DNA from: Anisodus tanguticus
Lineage: Eukaryota; Streptophyta; Magnoliopsida; Solanales; Solanaceae
Direction: 5' to 3'
DNA: 64,000 nt
Assembly (NCBI GenBank): GCA_034509755.1
Contig: CM067551.1
Location: forward strand, 20,084,501 to 20,148,500
A program made the translations under genes and the position numbers. Positions 36,601 through 46,964 of this stretch are shown here, one piece after another (positions within the stretch are counted from its first letter, which is position 1; every line of letters begins with the position of its first letter). Under the pieces are notes generated by a model. The model ran no database searches, was not told where the DNA came from, and saw only the letters and a list, made by a program, of their open reading frames with translations.

Positions 36601-37868
36601 CAACTACTATATCTAAAGAAAACTAATAAATAGTAATAGAGACAATAATAAAAAAGAGCACTACGAATTTACGAGGTTCGAAAAATTGTATTTTTGCCTA
36701 GTCCTCGGACACAACCAACCCAAATTTTATTCCACTCCAAAATTTCAAGTGAAATACTACAATAGAGAAAGAAGATTCAAATGCCTTAGAAGATGAGAAG
36801 GCAAGTGAAGGATGATTTCAAATGAACAAAACCCCTCGCTTTTCTATAGAAGAGAAATTGCTTCACTAATGTAATGCATGACATCCAGGGACAAAGTCAG
36901 CCAAATGTTTTTCGAGGGGGTTAGTACTGCAAAATCGAATATCGGACGATTGACTTAATGATTTATTAGTACCTTATATTGAGAACGAAATTTTGTATGA
37001 GATCAGAAACGAAGCCGTTATGCAATAGTTTCAGACTATGAAATCTTGTCGAGAAAAATTGTGATTATATTTTCATTATTCTTAAAAGGAAGCGCTATTT
37101 TTTAATCAGCACATACGCTGACTTTGTTGTGTATTCATAGACTAGTACTTTTTTTTTTTGTTGGGCTTATGGATTTCCTTTTGCAAATTTATTGGGCTTG
37201 GATAATTTAAGAGTAGAAAAAGGTTGGGGCCTAATGTTTTTTGTGGGTGGGGCTCTTTGGCAATTGTTAATATAGTAATAGTAATTTTTTTTTGTTGGGG
37301 TCTATAGCCCCTAGTGGGGCATGTGAGGCTTCGTCCCTGATGACATCACTTGGAATGTGATCATGCAATGTAAATGCATGAAAAATGCATTTATCAATTT
37401 CATGCTACAAAGAATATAAATAGAATCTTGACAAATTTAACAATATATACATTGTTTTCTCATATCACTAATAAATAATTTTGTAGCTAAAAAGCAAAAT
37501 CCGTCGCTACGAGCAATTTAGCAATAGATTCGCGACGAACTTCATAGCTAGTTTTAGTATTATTCTTTTGTAGTGTATGAAAAGATTATGACAAATGAAA
37601 GCAGAAAATGCAAACAAAATATATAGGAAAACAAAATGAAACTTACAAGGATCTCGGCGATAACGCGAGGTTGACGAAAGGGTTTCAAGATGAAAACGAG
37701 AATTCGAGTCAAGACAACAACTAATGTCAATTGCAATATGAAGAGAGGCAATGAATAATCAAGTGGATTTTCACCCTGCCATACTCCATTGGTTGTTATC
37801 ATTGTTGGATCATAGCATACTATGTTCTCCTCTGTTTTGTTTCCTACCGTTACTACCTCTGCTGCCAT
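29355..37868 (-). CDS. CHX15: Cation/H+ antiporter 15-like, three exons, one frameshift
   Basis: CHX proteins are CPA2-family membrane exchangers that move K+ (or Na+) against protons and set organelle or cell pH and ion balance. The exons 37868-37647, 31744-30749 and 30661-29355 join to about 840 residues, the normal CHX length. The N-terminal 74 codons (ITTNGVWQGENPLDYSLPLF) and the exchanger domain (VLETMANIGLLYFLFLVGVE, AFPVLARILAELKLINTEIG, SAALINDILAW, GLKTDINAI) match CHX15 best among the CHX members I know. The cytosolic tail has LRVLVCIHTPRN-like and FFGGPDDREALSYGLRM motifs and ends SVLVVQQYVG. Introns are GT-AG. Intron 1 is 5.9 kb because of a copia insertion. A one-base frameshift near 29835 breaks the tail. 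Confidence 0.93.
30749..31744 (-). CDS. CHX15: CHX15 exon 2 (Na+/H+ exchanger domain)
   Basis: 332 codons starting at GGV after a GACAG acceptor and ending at GKDQK before GTACAT. It contains about ten hydrophobic membrane segments and the conserved Asn-Asp pair (ALIND) of the transport core. The frame is fully open. Confidence 0.93.
31952..32373 (-). repeat. 3' LTR of intronic copia
   Basis: 422 bp. It is preceded on the minus strand by the purine tract AAGGTGGAGATT (32374-32385), which serves as the plus-strand primer. Confidence 0.9.
32576..34051 (-). pseudogene. Copia RT-RNase H, fragmented
   Basis: RT begins at 34051-33827 (ITYKDAVQSPEEDKWRISMN, GKKAIGCKWVYVKKEG). The catalytic YVDDML motif is readable at 33399-33413 on the minus strand. 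RNase H remains at 32800-32576 (TEAEYMTIMEAVKEAIWLQD, VFCDSQSAIQLAKN). Stops and frameshifts separate all pieces. Confidence 0.85.
34430..35263 (-). pseudogene. Copia integrase, largely open
   Basis: 277 codons carry the zinc-binding HMRLRHAGGKFLKSL and CEHCVKEKQ region (H-H-C-C). The catalytic core follows with YSDVWD, FVDDFYRRVWVY, and LRTDNGGEYKNN, then NRLPSAAIDGKTPFEKWY. A frameshift after LAQLH ends it. It is the best-preserved domain of this element. Confidence 0.9.
35223..35700 (-). pseudogene. Copia gag zinc knuckle and protease
   Basis: The CCHC knuckle spans the end of gag and carries two in-frame stops (CAFC, stop, EKGH, stop, KKDC). Protease follows with VWLMDSACSYHM, where the usual DSGAS/T catalytic loop is DSACS, and ISVGALESKGFKV. 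It is decayed. Confidence 0.8.
35697..36434 (-). pseudogene. Copia gag
   Basis: A 245-codon frame from the ATG at 36434. It includes VEIFYGSGHFGMWQGKV and TMNDHITSFNKLATNLQNM, typical of the gag of Tnt1-like copia elements, with a basic C-terminus leading into the zinc knuckle. Confidence 0.85.
36563..37442 (-). repeat. 5' LTR of intronic copia, containing a MITE
   Basis: 418 bp of LTR plus the 454-bp MITE and its 8-bp duplication. On the minus strand the LTR is followed by TTGATATCAGAGTC (36549-36562), a diverged initiator Met primer site. Confidence 0.88.
36886..37339. mobile_element. hAT-type MITE, TSD ATGACATC
   Basis: Terminal inverted repeats CAGGGACAAAG and CAGGGACGAAG enclose 454 bp of gene-free DNA. 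Perfect 8-bp duplications ATGACATC lie at 36878-36885 and 37340-37347. The eight-base duplication and CAGGG ends point to the hAT superfamily. Confidence 0.92.
37647..37868 (-). CDS. CHX15: CHX15 exon 1
   Basis: 74 codons from the ATG at 37868 to RVIAEIL, ending before GTAAGT. It encodes the cytosolic N-terminus and the first membrane segment (LFILQLTLVVVLTRILVFIL). Confidence 0.9.
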
Positions 37869-38307
37869 TTTGCCTCTCCAATGTAGTCCTTAATCTTAAA
37901 TTAGATCCAAAAAACTATAACATATTAGGTTGTCAACCATAAATCATCGTCATCGCGAACATGTATGGCTACGTGCTACCTTCATTGGATATTTAAAGAT
38001 TCAGCATTTGGCTGCTATAGTGATTTTTTAAAATCTTTTTTGGGCTGGAAATTAGACGTCCATGAAAGAAGAAAGGAAAGGAAAAGAAAGAAAAAGTTAA
38101 ATTTTTTGTCAAAGTATAGAGACAAAGAGGAAAGGGAGAAAACAGAAAGAAACTTTTTTACCGTCGAATTTGGAGGAGAGATAATTGGAAAATAGGTTGT
38201 TTCAGCTGGTAGACTGACTTATTTGAGCGCTACATCTTCTATGGTCCATATTTACCATGGGGGACTTTATTTTTTTTAAGGAAGAAGTGGAAAAAAAGGC
38301 GGAATAC
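37869..38307 (-). other. Upstream region of CHX15
   Basis: Probable promoter of the antiporter. No TATA box stands out. A purine-rich tract of GAAAGGAAAAG units on the plus strand (38066-38150) would be a pyrimidine tract in the gene's direction. Confidence 0.35.
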
Positions 38308-38842
38308 CTAAATACCTCCCTAAATATGATGTGTTTATTCAAATTCTCCTTAAATTTTGCCGGATCCTAATTACTTTCTGTATTTAGATTCTTTATTATT
38401 GCTATCCGTCAAACAATAACTGATCTTAATTACCTTTGTACTTGACTTTTCTATAATTCAAGTGATTTCAAATGACAATTTGACGTGTGAAATTTAAAAT
38501 AACAGTCACATCATATTAATCTGATGTGTAAAAAGAATCTAAAAATACCACTTTCCTTTATATTTAGCCAATGCAAATGGCTATTTCCTTATCCCCTTCC
38601 ATATATTTTCTCTATTCCTCTATTAAAATATATGTCATTTTTTTATTTTACGTACTATTTTTCTTTTGAGGGCGTAGTAATTATAAAAAAGTCAAGTATA
38701 AGGAGATAATTAGGATCAATTATTGTTTAAAGAGGTAAAGATTATAGAAAAGCCAAGTAAAAGGACATAATTAGAACCAAATATATTTTAAGGGGGATTT
38801 GAATAAAACACTCCAAATTTAGAGGAATCCTTAAATATTATG
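38308..38842. mobile_element. Possible foldback MITE with long imperfect inverted repeats
   Basis: The left end (ACCTCCCTAAATATGATGTG, then CAAATTCTCCTTAAATTT) is mirrored by the inverse of the right end (TTCCTCTAAATTTGGAGTG, then CAAATCCCCCTTAAAATAT). The pairing extends for about 80 bases with mismatches. No target duplication was found. Confidence 0.4.
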
Positions 38843-38993
38843 CCAAAAACGAGAATTAAAAAGATATAAGTAACTTCTTAAATAGATTATAATCTTGTAA
38901 TAAGGATAGCCAACCATAGGAACGACTATAAAAATTAAAACAAGACACTGAGGGATTATTAGGTTCAAAATAAAGTTATATTCTTGACTCTAT

Positions 38994-39406
38994 TGTTAGT
39001 AATCTTACGGGAAATACTTAATCACGAATAATGTATATAATTCTTTATAGCTTGAGGCGTGTCAGGAACACTATCTTTAAGGATATTTCACCCAGTATAG
39101 GTGGATTCCTAGATTTCAATAAGTTCTTCTAGTAAAAAATTAGAAGTCAAAATCTAACAAAGATTTCACAAAAATATGTAAACCAATCATATAAGAATTG
39201 AGAAAAAGTACTTTTTATTCTCTGTATATTTCTCCAACATCAGCACTAGAAGAAAATATATATAGTAGAAAGAGAAATTATATCTAACATAATGATGATA
39301 CGTCCAAAAATTTAAGAGTGGTAAAAAGTCGTAAAGATAATTGCCCATTAGGACAATTAATTTGATCAAATTGAATTAGAAAAGACGTTGGACAACAATC
39401 ACTTTT
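38994..39406 (-). repeat. 3' LTR, first part
   Basis: It aligns with 62577-63000 including AGCTTGAGGCGTGTCAGGAA. It is interrupted at 39407 by the gypsy element. Confidence 0.9.
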
Positions 39407-40547
39407 TGTGATGACCCACCACATCATTATGCCATGTGCCACTTGGCACATATATTTGCCATGTGAAATGATTATATAAGATGAAGATTAGATTTATGGG
39501 AAGATTCTAGAGACATGGAGATTCCCTTAAAAGACCCTAGAATTTCATAGATTTGCATGAAAAGTCCTTAGAATATTCTAGTTGTGTAGAGATATCTAAA
39601 ATAGAGACTTATTTGTAAATATGTAGGAATTTGTAGAATAATTATTATTTACATACTAGTCCCTAGGTGAGTAGTATAAATAGTAATTGCGTAGAGTAAT
39701 TCATTTGTAAAACCATCAAGAAAATAATTCAAGTTCTCTTCATATAAAAGCTTCATTTTATGAATAAAACCGGAGATGAAGGAAATGAAAAAGGCAAACC
39801 CTCCACAAAGAACTAATTTTGATATTGCTTCCTATCTCTATGTTTGTTCTATTTAGAGCCTAATAGGGTTAATTTGACCCCGTACTTGGTCCGGACAAGA
39901 TCATGCGAATTTAAACCCCCGTCCCAGACTTTATGTCCATGCATTCATTTTAATGGTCGTTTTGCTTTGGACCTCGTCTCATACTAGGGGAGGTATTTCA
40001 GAAATTAAAGTTCTTGAGTTCCGAGTCTAAATCTATGGATTCCCTTCCTAATTCATAAAAGTCCATATTTTGCTCGTTGGAAGATCCTCAGAGATATCTA
40101 AAAATTAGAATATTTAGAAACTTATATTTGTAAATATGTAGAATTTGTAGAATAATTATTAAATATAATTTATGGGTTAAAAATAAATATTAAGGGGTAG
40201 GGGGTTGGGGGAGGGGGGCCTAGGTGAGAGTATATAAATTTTTGTAAAACCATCAAGAAAATAATTCAAGTTCTCTTACCCACATTTTATATAAGCAAAT
40301 TAGATTTATGGGAAGATCTTGCTTCCTAATTTCTACAATTTCTGTGTAGAGATCTTAGAGACTTATTTGTAATAATTTAGAATAATTATTATTTACATAC
40401 TAGTCACTTATAAATAGGCATTTGTAAAACATCAGAAAATCGTGTTCCTAATCTACCATTTTCTTAGCGATCTTGAGAGTAATAATTTAGCAAGAAAATG
40501 TTATCAAGTGCTGCACGTGAGCTTGGTTAAAGACTAAGGACATGACA
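39407..40547 (+). repeat. 5' LTR of gypsy element, enlarged
   Basis: 1141 bp against 577 bp for the 3' LTR. The extra length is made of rearranged repeats of LTR pieces (for example AAAACCATCAAGAAAATAAT at about 39711 and 40242) around a unique segment at 39780-40080. A TATA box lies at 39676-39683. Confidence 0.85.
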
Positions 40548-40550
40548 ATA

Positions 40551-40562
40551 TGGTATCAGAAC
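40551..40562 (+). other. Primer binding site (initiator Met tRNA)
   Basis: TGGTATCAGAAC starts three bases after the 5' LTR; one base differs from the standard TGGTATCAGAGC. Confidence 0.88.
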
Positions 40563-40581
40563 GAAGGTTGATACTAAGGAA

Positions 40582-42118
40582 ATGACAAACGAGAGAGAAA
40601 TCAACGGTGCTAACACCCAAGCCAACGTCACTCAAGATGTTGCTGGCTAGAAGGGTCATAGCAAAAAGAGGAATGCCGCTAGCAAGAGCCAGGAGGTACC
40701 ACCCAATGTTGTGCCAAACGAAGGGCTTACATCCCAAGAACCTTCTGCCACTAGTGCGAGCGAGTATGACGTGGAGGTCCTACCCGAGGATATCTCACTC
40801 GGTAAAAGTGGGTTATGAAGGTTAACGTGGGGATGGACGCCCTCGAGATCGTTGGCCAACACTTGGGGAAAGTGGAAGGTACCCTTAGCGTTCTTGAAGG
40901 GCATACCCTTGAAGAAATTGGGAGCGTTCGGAATAACTTTGAAGGTCACAAGTAGGTGGAATTTGAGTTAAGGAAAACTGTCACTGCCTTAGAGTGCAGA
41001 CTCATGGAGGCGTTGAGTACAATCGATGCTATGAAGGAAACGATAAGGCACTCGAGAAGTAGGTCGAAGCTGGCGAGACCGAGACAACCATCAATATTGT
41101 TGTAACGAGGGAGGCTAAGATCGAGGCTCCCAGGACACAAGTGTTCCAAGGGGTTCGTGAAGCACAAGAAGTGGAGAGATTTCTTTGGCACTTGGAGAAT
41201 TATTTTTGGCATGGAAAGGTAAGGGACGATGAGGCCAAGATCAACACTGATGTGTTATACCTATCAGAAAATGTCATGCTATGGTGGAGAATGAAGGTGG
41301 CCGATGTTGAGAGAGGTTTATGTGCCATTAACACGTGGAACAAATTCAAGGTCTAGTTCAAGCGTCAATTCTTCCAGAACAATATCTTATATGAGGCAAG
41401 GCGTAAGTTTAGGGAATTGAAACAGACATGGAGTATACGCGACTATGTCAAGGAGTTCACCACCCCGATACTTCAAATTCCCAACCTCACCAATGATGAC
41501 TTATTATTTCACTTTATATACGGGTTGCAGAATTGGGCTAAGCAAGACTTGCAACACCGTCAAGTCACAGACATAGACCAAGTCATAGTTGAGGTCGAGT
41601 CTTTGATAGACTTCAAGCATGACAAGCATGACAAAGGTCAAGGCAATGAGTCAAGAGGTAGCGATGCCAAAAGTGGGGGGATCGTGGTGAGAGTAAGGAG
41701 TCGCAACAATAATACTCCAAGATTCAAAATACCAACAAGTTCGATGATAAAAAGTCAAGTGGTCGTTAAAAAAGAAGGCGCAGATCGAGAAGAAGGGATG
41801 CTACTTATGTGGAGGGACAACTTCAGAAATTGCCCTGACCTAAAGAGCCTCAGTGCTATGGTGCGTGAAAGGAATAAGAAGATGCAAGAACAGAGTTCAG
41901 AAATTGCACAGTTGGGAGCGATCAGACTATGGGGCGCTGTCACGAAGCAAGATAGCCAAATCAATGAGAATAACAATCAGTACATCGACCTCACCATCAA
42001 CAACAAGTCGGCTCATGCACTGATAGACACTCGAGCAACTCATAATTTTGTGACCGAGGCCGTAAAAAGGAGACTAGAATTGAAGCTTGCTCTAATTAAC
42101 GCTCGCTCAAGACCGTGA
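40582..42118 (+). pseudogene. Gypsy gag-protease, frameshifted
   Basis: The ATG at 40582 opens a charged N-terminus with several frameshifts. The capsid core is readable from 41141 (EVERFLWHLENYFWHGKV) and 41417 (WSIRDYVKEFTTPILQIPNL), as in the retrotransposon gag family. A zinc knuckle is degenerate. Protease follows near 41980 (ALIDTRATHNFVTEAV, with the catalytic D-T-G loop changed to DTR). Confidence 0.8.
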
Positions 42119-42600
42119 ATGTCGAGCCAGAAAATGCTCGTGGTGTAGCCAATGGTGTGGGTATAAAATTAGGTAATTGGAAAGGTATGCCAAACTTTAC
42201 TGTCACAACTATGGACATCTTTGACATTGCTCTGGGGCAAGAGTTCTTTAGACATTGTCACGCGATGATCGACCATTACCTCCAATATCTCTTAGTTTTG
42301 GAGCGAGAAAGAGCTTGCATGGTGCCTATAGTTACTAGTTGAAGCTCGCTCCAATTAAAGCTCACGTCAAGACCGTGAATGTCGAGCCAGAAAATGCTCG
42401 TGGTGTAGCCAATGGTGTGGATGTAAAATTAGGTAATTGGAAAGGCATGCCAAACTTTACTGCCACAACTATGGACATCTTTGACATTGTTCTGTGCAAG
42501 ATTTCTTTAGACATTGTCATGCGATGATCGACCCTTACCTCCAATGTCTCTTGGTTTTCAAGCGAGAAGGAGTTTGCATGGTTCCTACAGTTACTATGTC
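42109..42600 (+). repeat. 260-bp tandem duplication in the protease C-terminal region
   Basis: Both units encode VEPENARGVANGV...LGNWKGMPNF and MDIFDI. The first starts near 42109, the second near 42369. The second unit is frameshifted at LCKISLD. Confidence 0.85.
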
Positions 42601-43049
42601 ACTAGGCCAGGGCCAGACACAACTTTCAACTATGCAGCTTATCAAATGGCTCAAGAAAGATGAGCCGACTTTCATGACAACCATTGCAAGTTTGGAGGAA
42701 GATAATGGTACTCATGAGACACTGTCACCTTTGATAGATAATTTGCTCGAAGAGAACTGTTACAACCCAAATCGGAGGGTCATGACAGGCACCCGGACCC
42801 TACCTGCCGGACACCACTAATCACATATATTTACCAGCTACCGTAATTAATCATGAGCCCCGAGGGCCGTCACGAGGTAACCTGTTGACACATGGGAATA
42901 ATAAACTGGAAAGGTACCGTGTAAACTCTTGCAAACGGAAGAACACAACCCATGCATATATACTTACTAAGGCCGACAAGGACATACATGACTACTATAC
43001 ACATGACAACTATCTACAAGCCTCTAAAGATTACGTAACATCATAAGGA

Positions 43050-43349
43050 TATGTCTGAATAAAGAGCATACTACTCGCATTTATACTCAATCCAACCTCA
43101 ATCTCCCTGCTAATCATAGCCCTATGGGAAGAAGGCATTGTTGTAATCATCAACACGATAAGGTTTACAGAGAGAATTCTTACAATTCAACTTTATAGCA
43201 CGATTGTAGATCAAGAAGAAAGGTAACCATTATCCTAGATGCCATGTAGCCTCCTGTCTATAAGTGTGGTGCACAACACACCCATAGACAAGACTCTACT
43301 AGACACGGCTTGTAGACTCCCTAGGACAGACCTGCTTTGATACAAAGTT
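43050..43349 (-). other. Residual interior and primer site of the nested LTR element
   Basis: It has no coding capacity. AACTTTGTATCAAAG at 43335-43349 (minus strand) is a diverged initiator Met primer site. The stretch beside it matches 12990-13108 of the related element. Confidence 0.75.
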
Positions 43350-45597
43350 TGTCACGACCCAAAGCGGATGGTCATGATGGGCACTCGGACCCTACCTGTC
43401 GGGCACCACTAATCACATATATTTATCAGCTACCGTAATTAATCATGGGCCCCGAGGGCCGTCACGAGGTAAACTGCTGATACATGGGAATAATAAACTG
43501 GAAAGGTACAGCGTAAACTCTTGCAAACGGAAGAACACAACCCATGCATATATACTTACTAAGGCCGATAGGCCACACATGACTACTATACACAGGACAA
43601 CTGTCTACAAGCCTCTAAAGAGTACGTAACATCATAAGGTCGGGACAGGTCCTCGGCATACCCCAACGCATATCAAGAATATCATACCACAACTAGACTG
43701 CAACTCTGGAACAAGTAGAGTGCTCCAATATCAGCTAAACCAGCAACCTACTAGTGCGAACCGTCACCCTGTCTACCTGAGCCTACGGGCATGAAATGCA
43801 GCGTCCCCCGACAAAAGGGACGTCAGTACAACTGATGTACTGAGTATGTCAGGCATGAAGAATAGCATAACAGAGACCTGAAAGTAATATGAGACAAGAA
43901 AGAATCAACTTGTATCGAATGCCTCTGAGGACCATAATATGCATAAGTATCATGTCTGTGTAGAATGCCTCTGAAGGCCGCACAATGCAAATATGGTCTT
44001 TCATATACATATGCGTTTACAACGCCATCAAGCCTCTATGGGCATCCCATCATATCATACAGGCCTCTATGGACATAATCATTATCGTGTATATCTATAC
44101 CGGTTGCAGGTGGTGTGCGTATATAACACCTTCCCTTTCCCCATATCCCATACATATATATAATGCATACATATAGTAGAGTGTATAACTCCTTTGAGGT
44201 CAAGGTACGTCCATGAATATAATGCACGAATGATATGACAATAAGACACTAAAAGTTTGTCGGAGTGATGTAATATCACTTCACCTCCGATTAACATTAT
44301 GAATACTAACATCTTTTCCATATACCTCAATAAGGATTTAGGAATATATTTAGACATGCATTGACAATAGGAATGAATAACATGAACATCCTTAACTACT
44401 AAGAGTAGAATCATTTATGGGATAATATTACGTTTACGTTTCGTACTTAGAACGTGCCAAAAGAAGAAATGATTTACCTTAACATACCTTTACTCGATCT
44501 ATTATGACAACAAAAATGTGTACAATCCCAATGGCACTTTAATCTAAAACCAACGAAAATAGAACCTCCATCAACTAAAGCAGAACTAGAATATGATATG
44601 CCGAAGCGACAAACTCATCTTATAGTTAACAAATGACATTTCTACACGCCTCTTTCATCTTTCAACACACCATAACAAGAACATTAGCACAACCAACTTC
44701 TTTCCACCAATTTCTAGCCACAAGACAACATAGAAATAACTCCAAAATAGTCCAGCAGATACAACAAGCTATATACGACTTTCGATAGCCGATTTCGCAA
44801 GTTATTGATTCAACAACTTAACCAAGACTTAGATATGCTCAAATACGTATAGAAGAGGAAGGGTCTTACCTCAAACCACAAGAACAACTCCCGAACTTGA
44901 GATAAATTCAACTGGAATAAATTTCCAAATCAACCACAACGAAGAAAAATGAATTCTACTAGCACCACGGATTCCCGACACTTGATTTACGTTATTTATC
45001 TTATGGTTTGCTCTTGGGTATTGTATGAACTTTTCAATTTTCAAAATTCTTACTGGAACATTTTGCTTTGATTCTTTAGGATTAACTATTCTCAAATGAA
45101 AGTATGTTGGACGTTGTCCTCAATTGAATTCAAAAGGTGAGCTATTTTTTTTAGAAAAGAAGTTGTTGAATATGTTGTCTCTTAAAGGTGAGGTGTCCTA
45201 AAAGAAATGAATTGTTGGCAACATTAGGTATCAAATTGATATCCCATATACACGTAAGCCCCTCCTTTTTACTACCATCCAACATTAGCAATCATCTACA
45301 TTATTAATTATTGATCCCAATTCACTTAAATATAAATCACTTTTAACACCCTTCATATACTCATTATTATGATCATGTGATATAGAAATAGTTCATCGCC
45401 TATTTATGCACACACCAAATATTATTTTCGATCCCCGTCGTCACACCTCTAAATCATAAATCATTTTGGAACTTCATCATTTTATACACCAAGCTCTTGA
45501 TACGCAAACTTGAATATGACAAAAATTATACGGAGCTCGGGTCTACTTCCATACGTCTAGCTATTCAAACCATGACCCGAAAGTACGGGATGTTATA
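43350..45597 (-). repeat. 5' LTR of nested element (2248 bp)
   Basis: Ends on the minus strand are TATAACATCCCGTAC and GGGTCGTGACA. It aligns with 13109-15429 but lacks the long TA arrays, having instead a shorter region around 44130-44165. Confidence 0.85.
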
Positions 45598-46172
45598 AGA
45601 ACAAAGATGTGATGATAGATGAGCTATCTAACCACTTGCCTCCTAGACGTGACATGGATCACAAGATTGAGTTGGAGTATATTTCGGGAAACATCATAAC
45701 CGATGTTTTGAGATGGAAGGATGATCTTGGTGCCATCACTTTAGCAAGTTGTGACATCCAAGAGATTATAAAAGAAAGCATGTAGCATGATCCGGCAAGC
45801 AAGCAATTTATGGAGTTAATCGCCCGGGAAAAGTTGAGGCATTTTTGGATGGAAGATGATCTATTGCTTACTATAGTTCAAAGAGTCTACGTGCCAAAGT
45901 TCGAAGATATTAGGTGGCATATTAGGAAGGATGATCCGAGTAGGAGCCAATCAAGTCACGCACCTATTATAATTACCGCCTCGCATGGTCAGAAGATTGA
46001 GGTTATCATTGACTACCAAAATAGGAAAAAATAAGGACAAAAGGCTATCGCCATCCATTGGAAGGGGCAATCACCGGAAGAGGCCACACGGGAATGGTAC
46101 GAGGATTTATGGCAATTCAAAGATAAGATCTAACATTTTATGCATCAACAATGCACCGCGGTCATCGCAACA
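45598..46172 (+). pseudogene. Gypsy pol remnant: RT start fused to integrase end
   Basis: It begins with KDVMIDELSNHLPPRRDMDH, the conserved RT-upstream motif. It jumps without RT and RNase H cores to YISGNIITDVLRWKDD (the end of RNase H) and then a linker with VYVPKF. It closes with IHWKGQSPEEATREWYEDLW, the C-terminal piece that follows integrase. Stops at 45783 and 46032 break it. Confidence 0.8.
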
Positions 46173-46187
46173 TTAGGTGGGGGAGAG
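46173..46187 (+). other. Polypurine tract of gypsy element
   Basis: The tract AGGTGGGGGAGAG abuts the 3' LTR start. Confidence 0.9.
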
Positions 46188-46764
46188 TGTGATGACCCAC
46201 CACATCATTATGCCACATAGGTGTCACTTGACACATATATCAGGATCCGAAGCGGTGGCTGCTACAAGAATAGAATATTCCAAAGCATTCGCTTCTGAAA
46301 GTTTGCCATGTGGAATGATTACATAAGATGAAAACTGAATTTATGGGAAGATTCTAGAGACATATGAATATTTTTCTTGAAAGACCCTAGAATTTCATGG
46401 ATTTGCATGGAAAGTCCTTAGAATATTCTAGTTGTGTAGATATTTTTAGAATAGGGGCTTATTTGTAAATATGTTGGGATTTGTAGATTAATTATTATTT
46501 ACATACTAATCCATAGGTGAGTATTATAAATAGGAGAGTCATTCATTTGTAAAACCATCAAACAAATAATTCAAGCTCTCTACAATATAAAAGCTTCCTT
46601 TTAACAAATTTCTCTTGTCTTCCTAATCTACCATTTTCTTAGTGATATTGAGAGTAATATTTTAAGCTGACTTGGCATAGCAAGATCATGAGAAAATTGT
46701 GCAAGAACGTGAGCAAGTTGTCAAGTGCCACACGTGCGCTTAGTTGAAGACTAAGGACGTGACA
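46188..46764 (+). repeat. 3' LTR of gypsy element
   Basis: 577 bp with TATAAATA at 46525-46532. A 60-bp piece at 46240-46300 is absent from the 5' LTR. Confidence 0.9.
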
Positions 46765-46769
46765 CTTTT

Positions 46770-46846
46770 GACCAAAATTAATTGTAGACATTTGAGAAAT
46801 TAAATAATAACCATTATACTTTTTGAGATATAATATATTTTCAACA
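46770..46846 (-). repeat. 3' LTR of the split copia, second part
   Basis: It continues the LTR from 39406 and ends ATTTTCAACA. On the minus strand it is preceded by the purine tract ATGTGGGGGAT (46847-46858), which identifies it as the 3' LTR. Confidence 0.88.
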
Positions 46847-46885
46847 ATCCCCCACATATCTCAAAAAAAATATTATAAAATATAA

Positions 46886-46927
46886 TAAGAAGTTTTGTTG
46901 GGTTTCCACATATAAGTACAATGCGTC
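46886..46927. repeat. 42-bp target duplication, left copy
   Basis: It is identical to 59673-59714 except for one base (GTTG against GCTG). Both lie in copia interior sequence and bracket the pararetrovirus locus. Positions 46928-46964 are 37 bp of filler that match neither flank. Confidence 0.85.
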
Positions 46928-46964
46928 AAATGATCGGGCTGATCGGCGGATCTTTTCATCATCT

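Larger units (their letters stand above)
31952..37442 (-). mobile_element. Ty1/copia retrotransposon in CHX15 intron 1, TSD ATATA
   Basis: The LTRs (31952-32373 and 36563-37442, the latter enlarged by a MITE) share TGTTGC and TTTAACA ends. ATATA duplications lie at 31947-31951 and 37443-37447. The gene order on the minus strand is gag, protease, integrase, RT, RNase H, the copia order, in the same direction as the host gene. Multiple stops and frameshifts make it inactive. It accounts for nearly all of the intron. Confidence 0.93.
42758..45597 (-). mobile_element. LTR element of the 7012-15429 family, deleted, TSD AGAAC
   Basis: On the minus strand it has a full 5' LTR (43350-45597, 2248 bp), a primer site, about 300 bp of interior and a 3' LTR fragment (42758 to about 43049). 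AGAAC duplications lie at 42753-42757 and 45598-45602. The gypsy reading frame resumes right after it (LLEEN before, KDVMIDELSNHLPP after). Internal deletion has removed most of the element. Confidence 0.88.
39407..46764 (+). mobile_element. Ty3/gypsy retrotransposon, internally deleted, TSD CTTTT
   Basis: LTRs at 39407-40547 and 46188-46764 begin TGTGATGACCC and end GACATGACA or GACGTGACA. CTTTT duplications lie at 39402-39406 and 46765-46769. The order is LTR, primer site, gag, protease, start of RT, end of integrase, polypurine tract, LTR. The RT and RNase H cores are missing, so it is non-autonomous. It is itself interrupted at 42758. Confidence 0.93.

Noticed and set aside
46240..46300. 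Possible tRNA-like segment in the gypsy 3' LTR (GGTGGCTGCTACAAG)
   Set aside because: No cloverleaf could be drawn; it is a short insertion relative to the other LTR.
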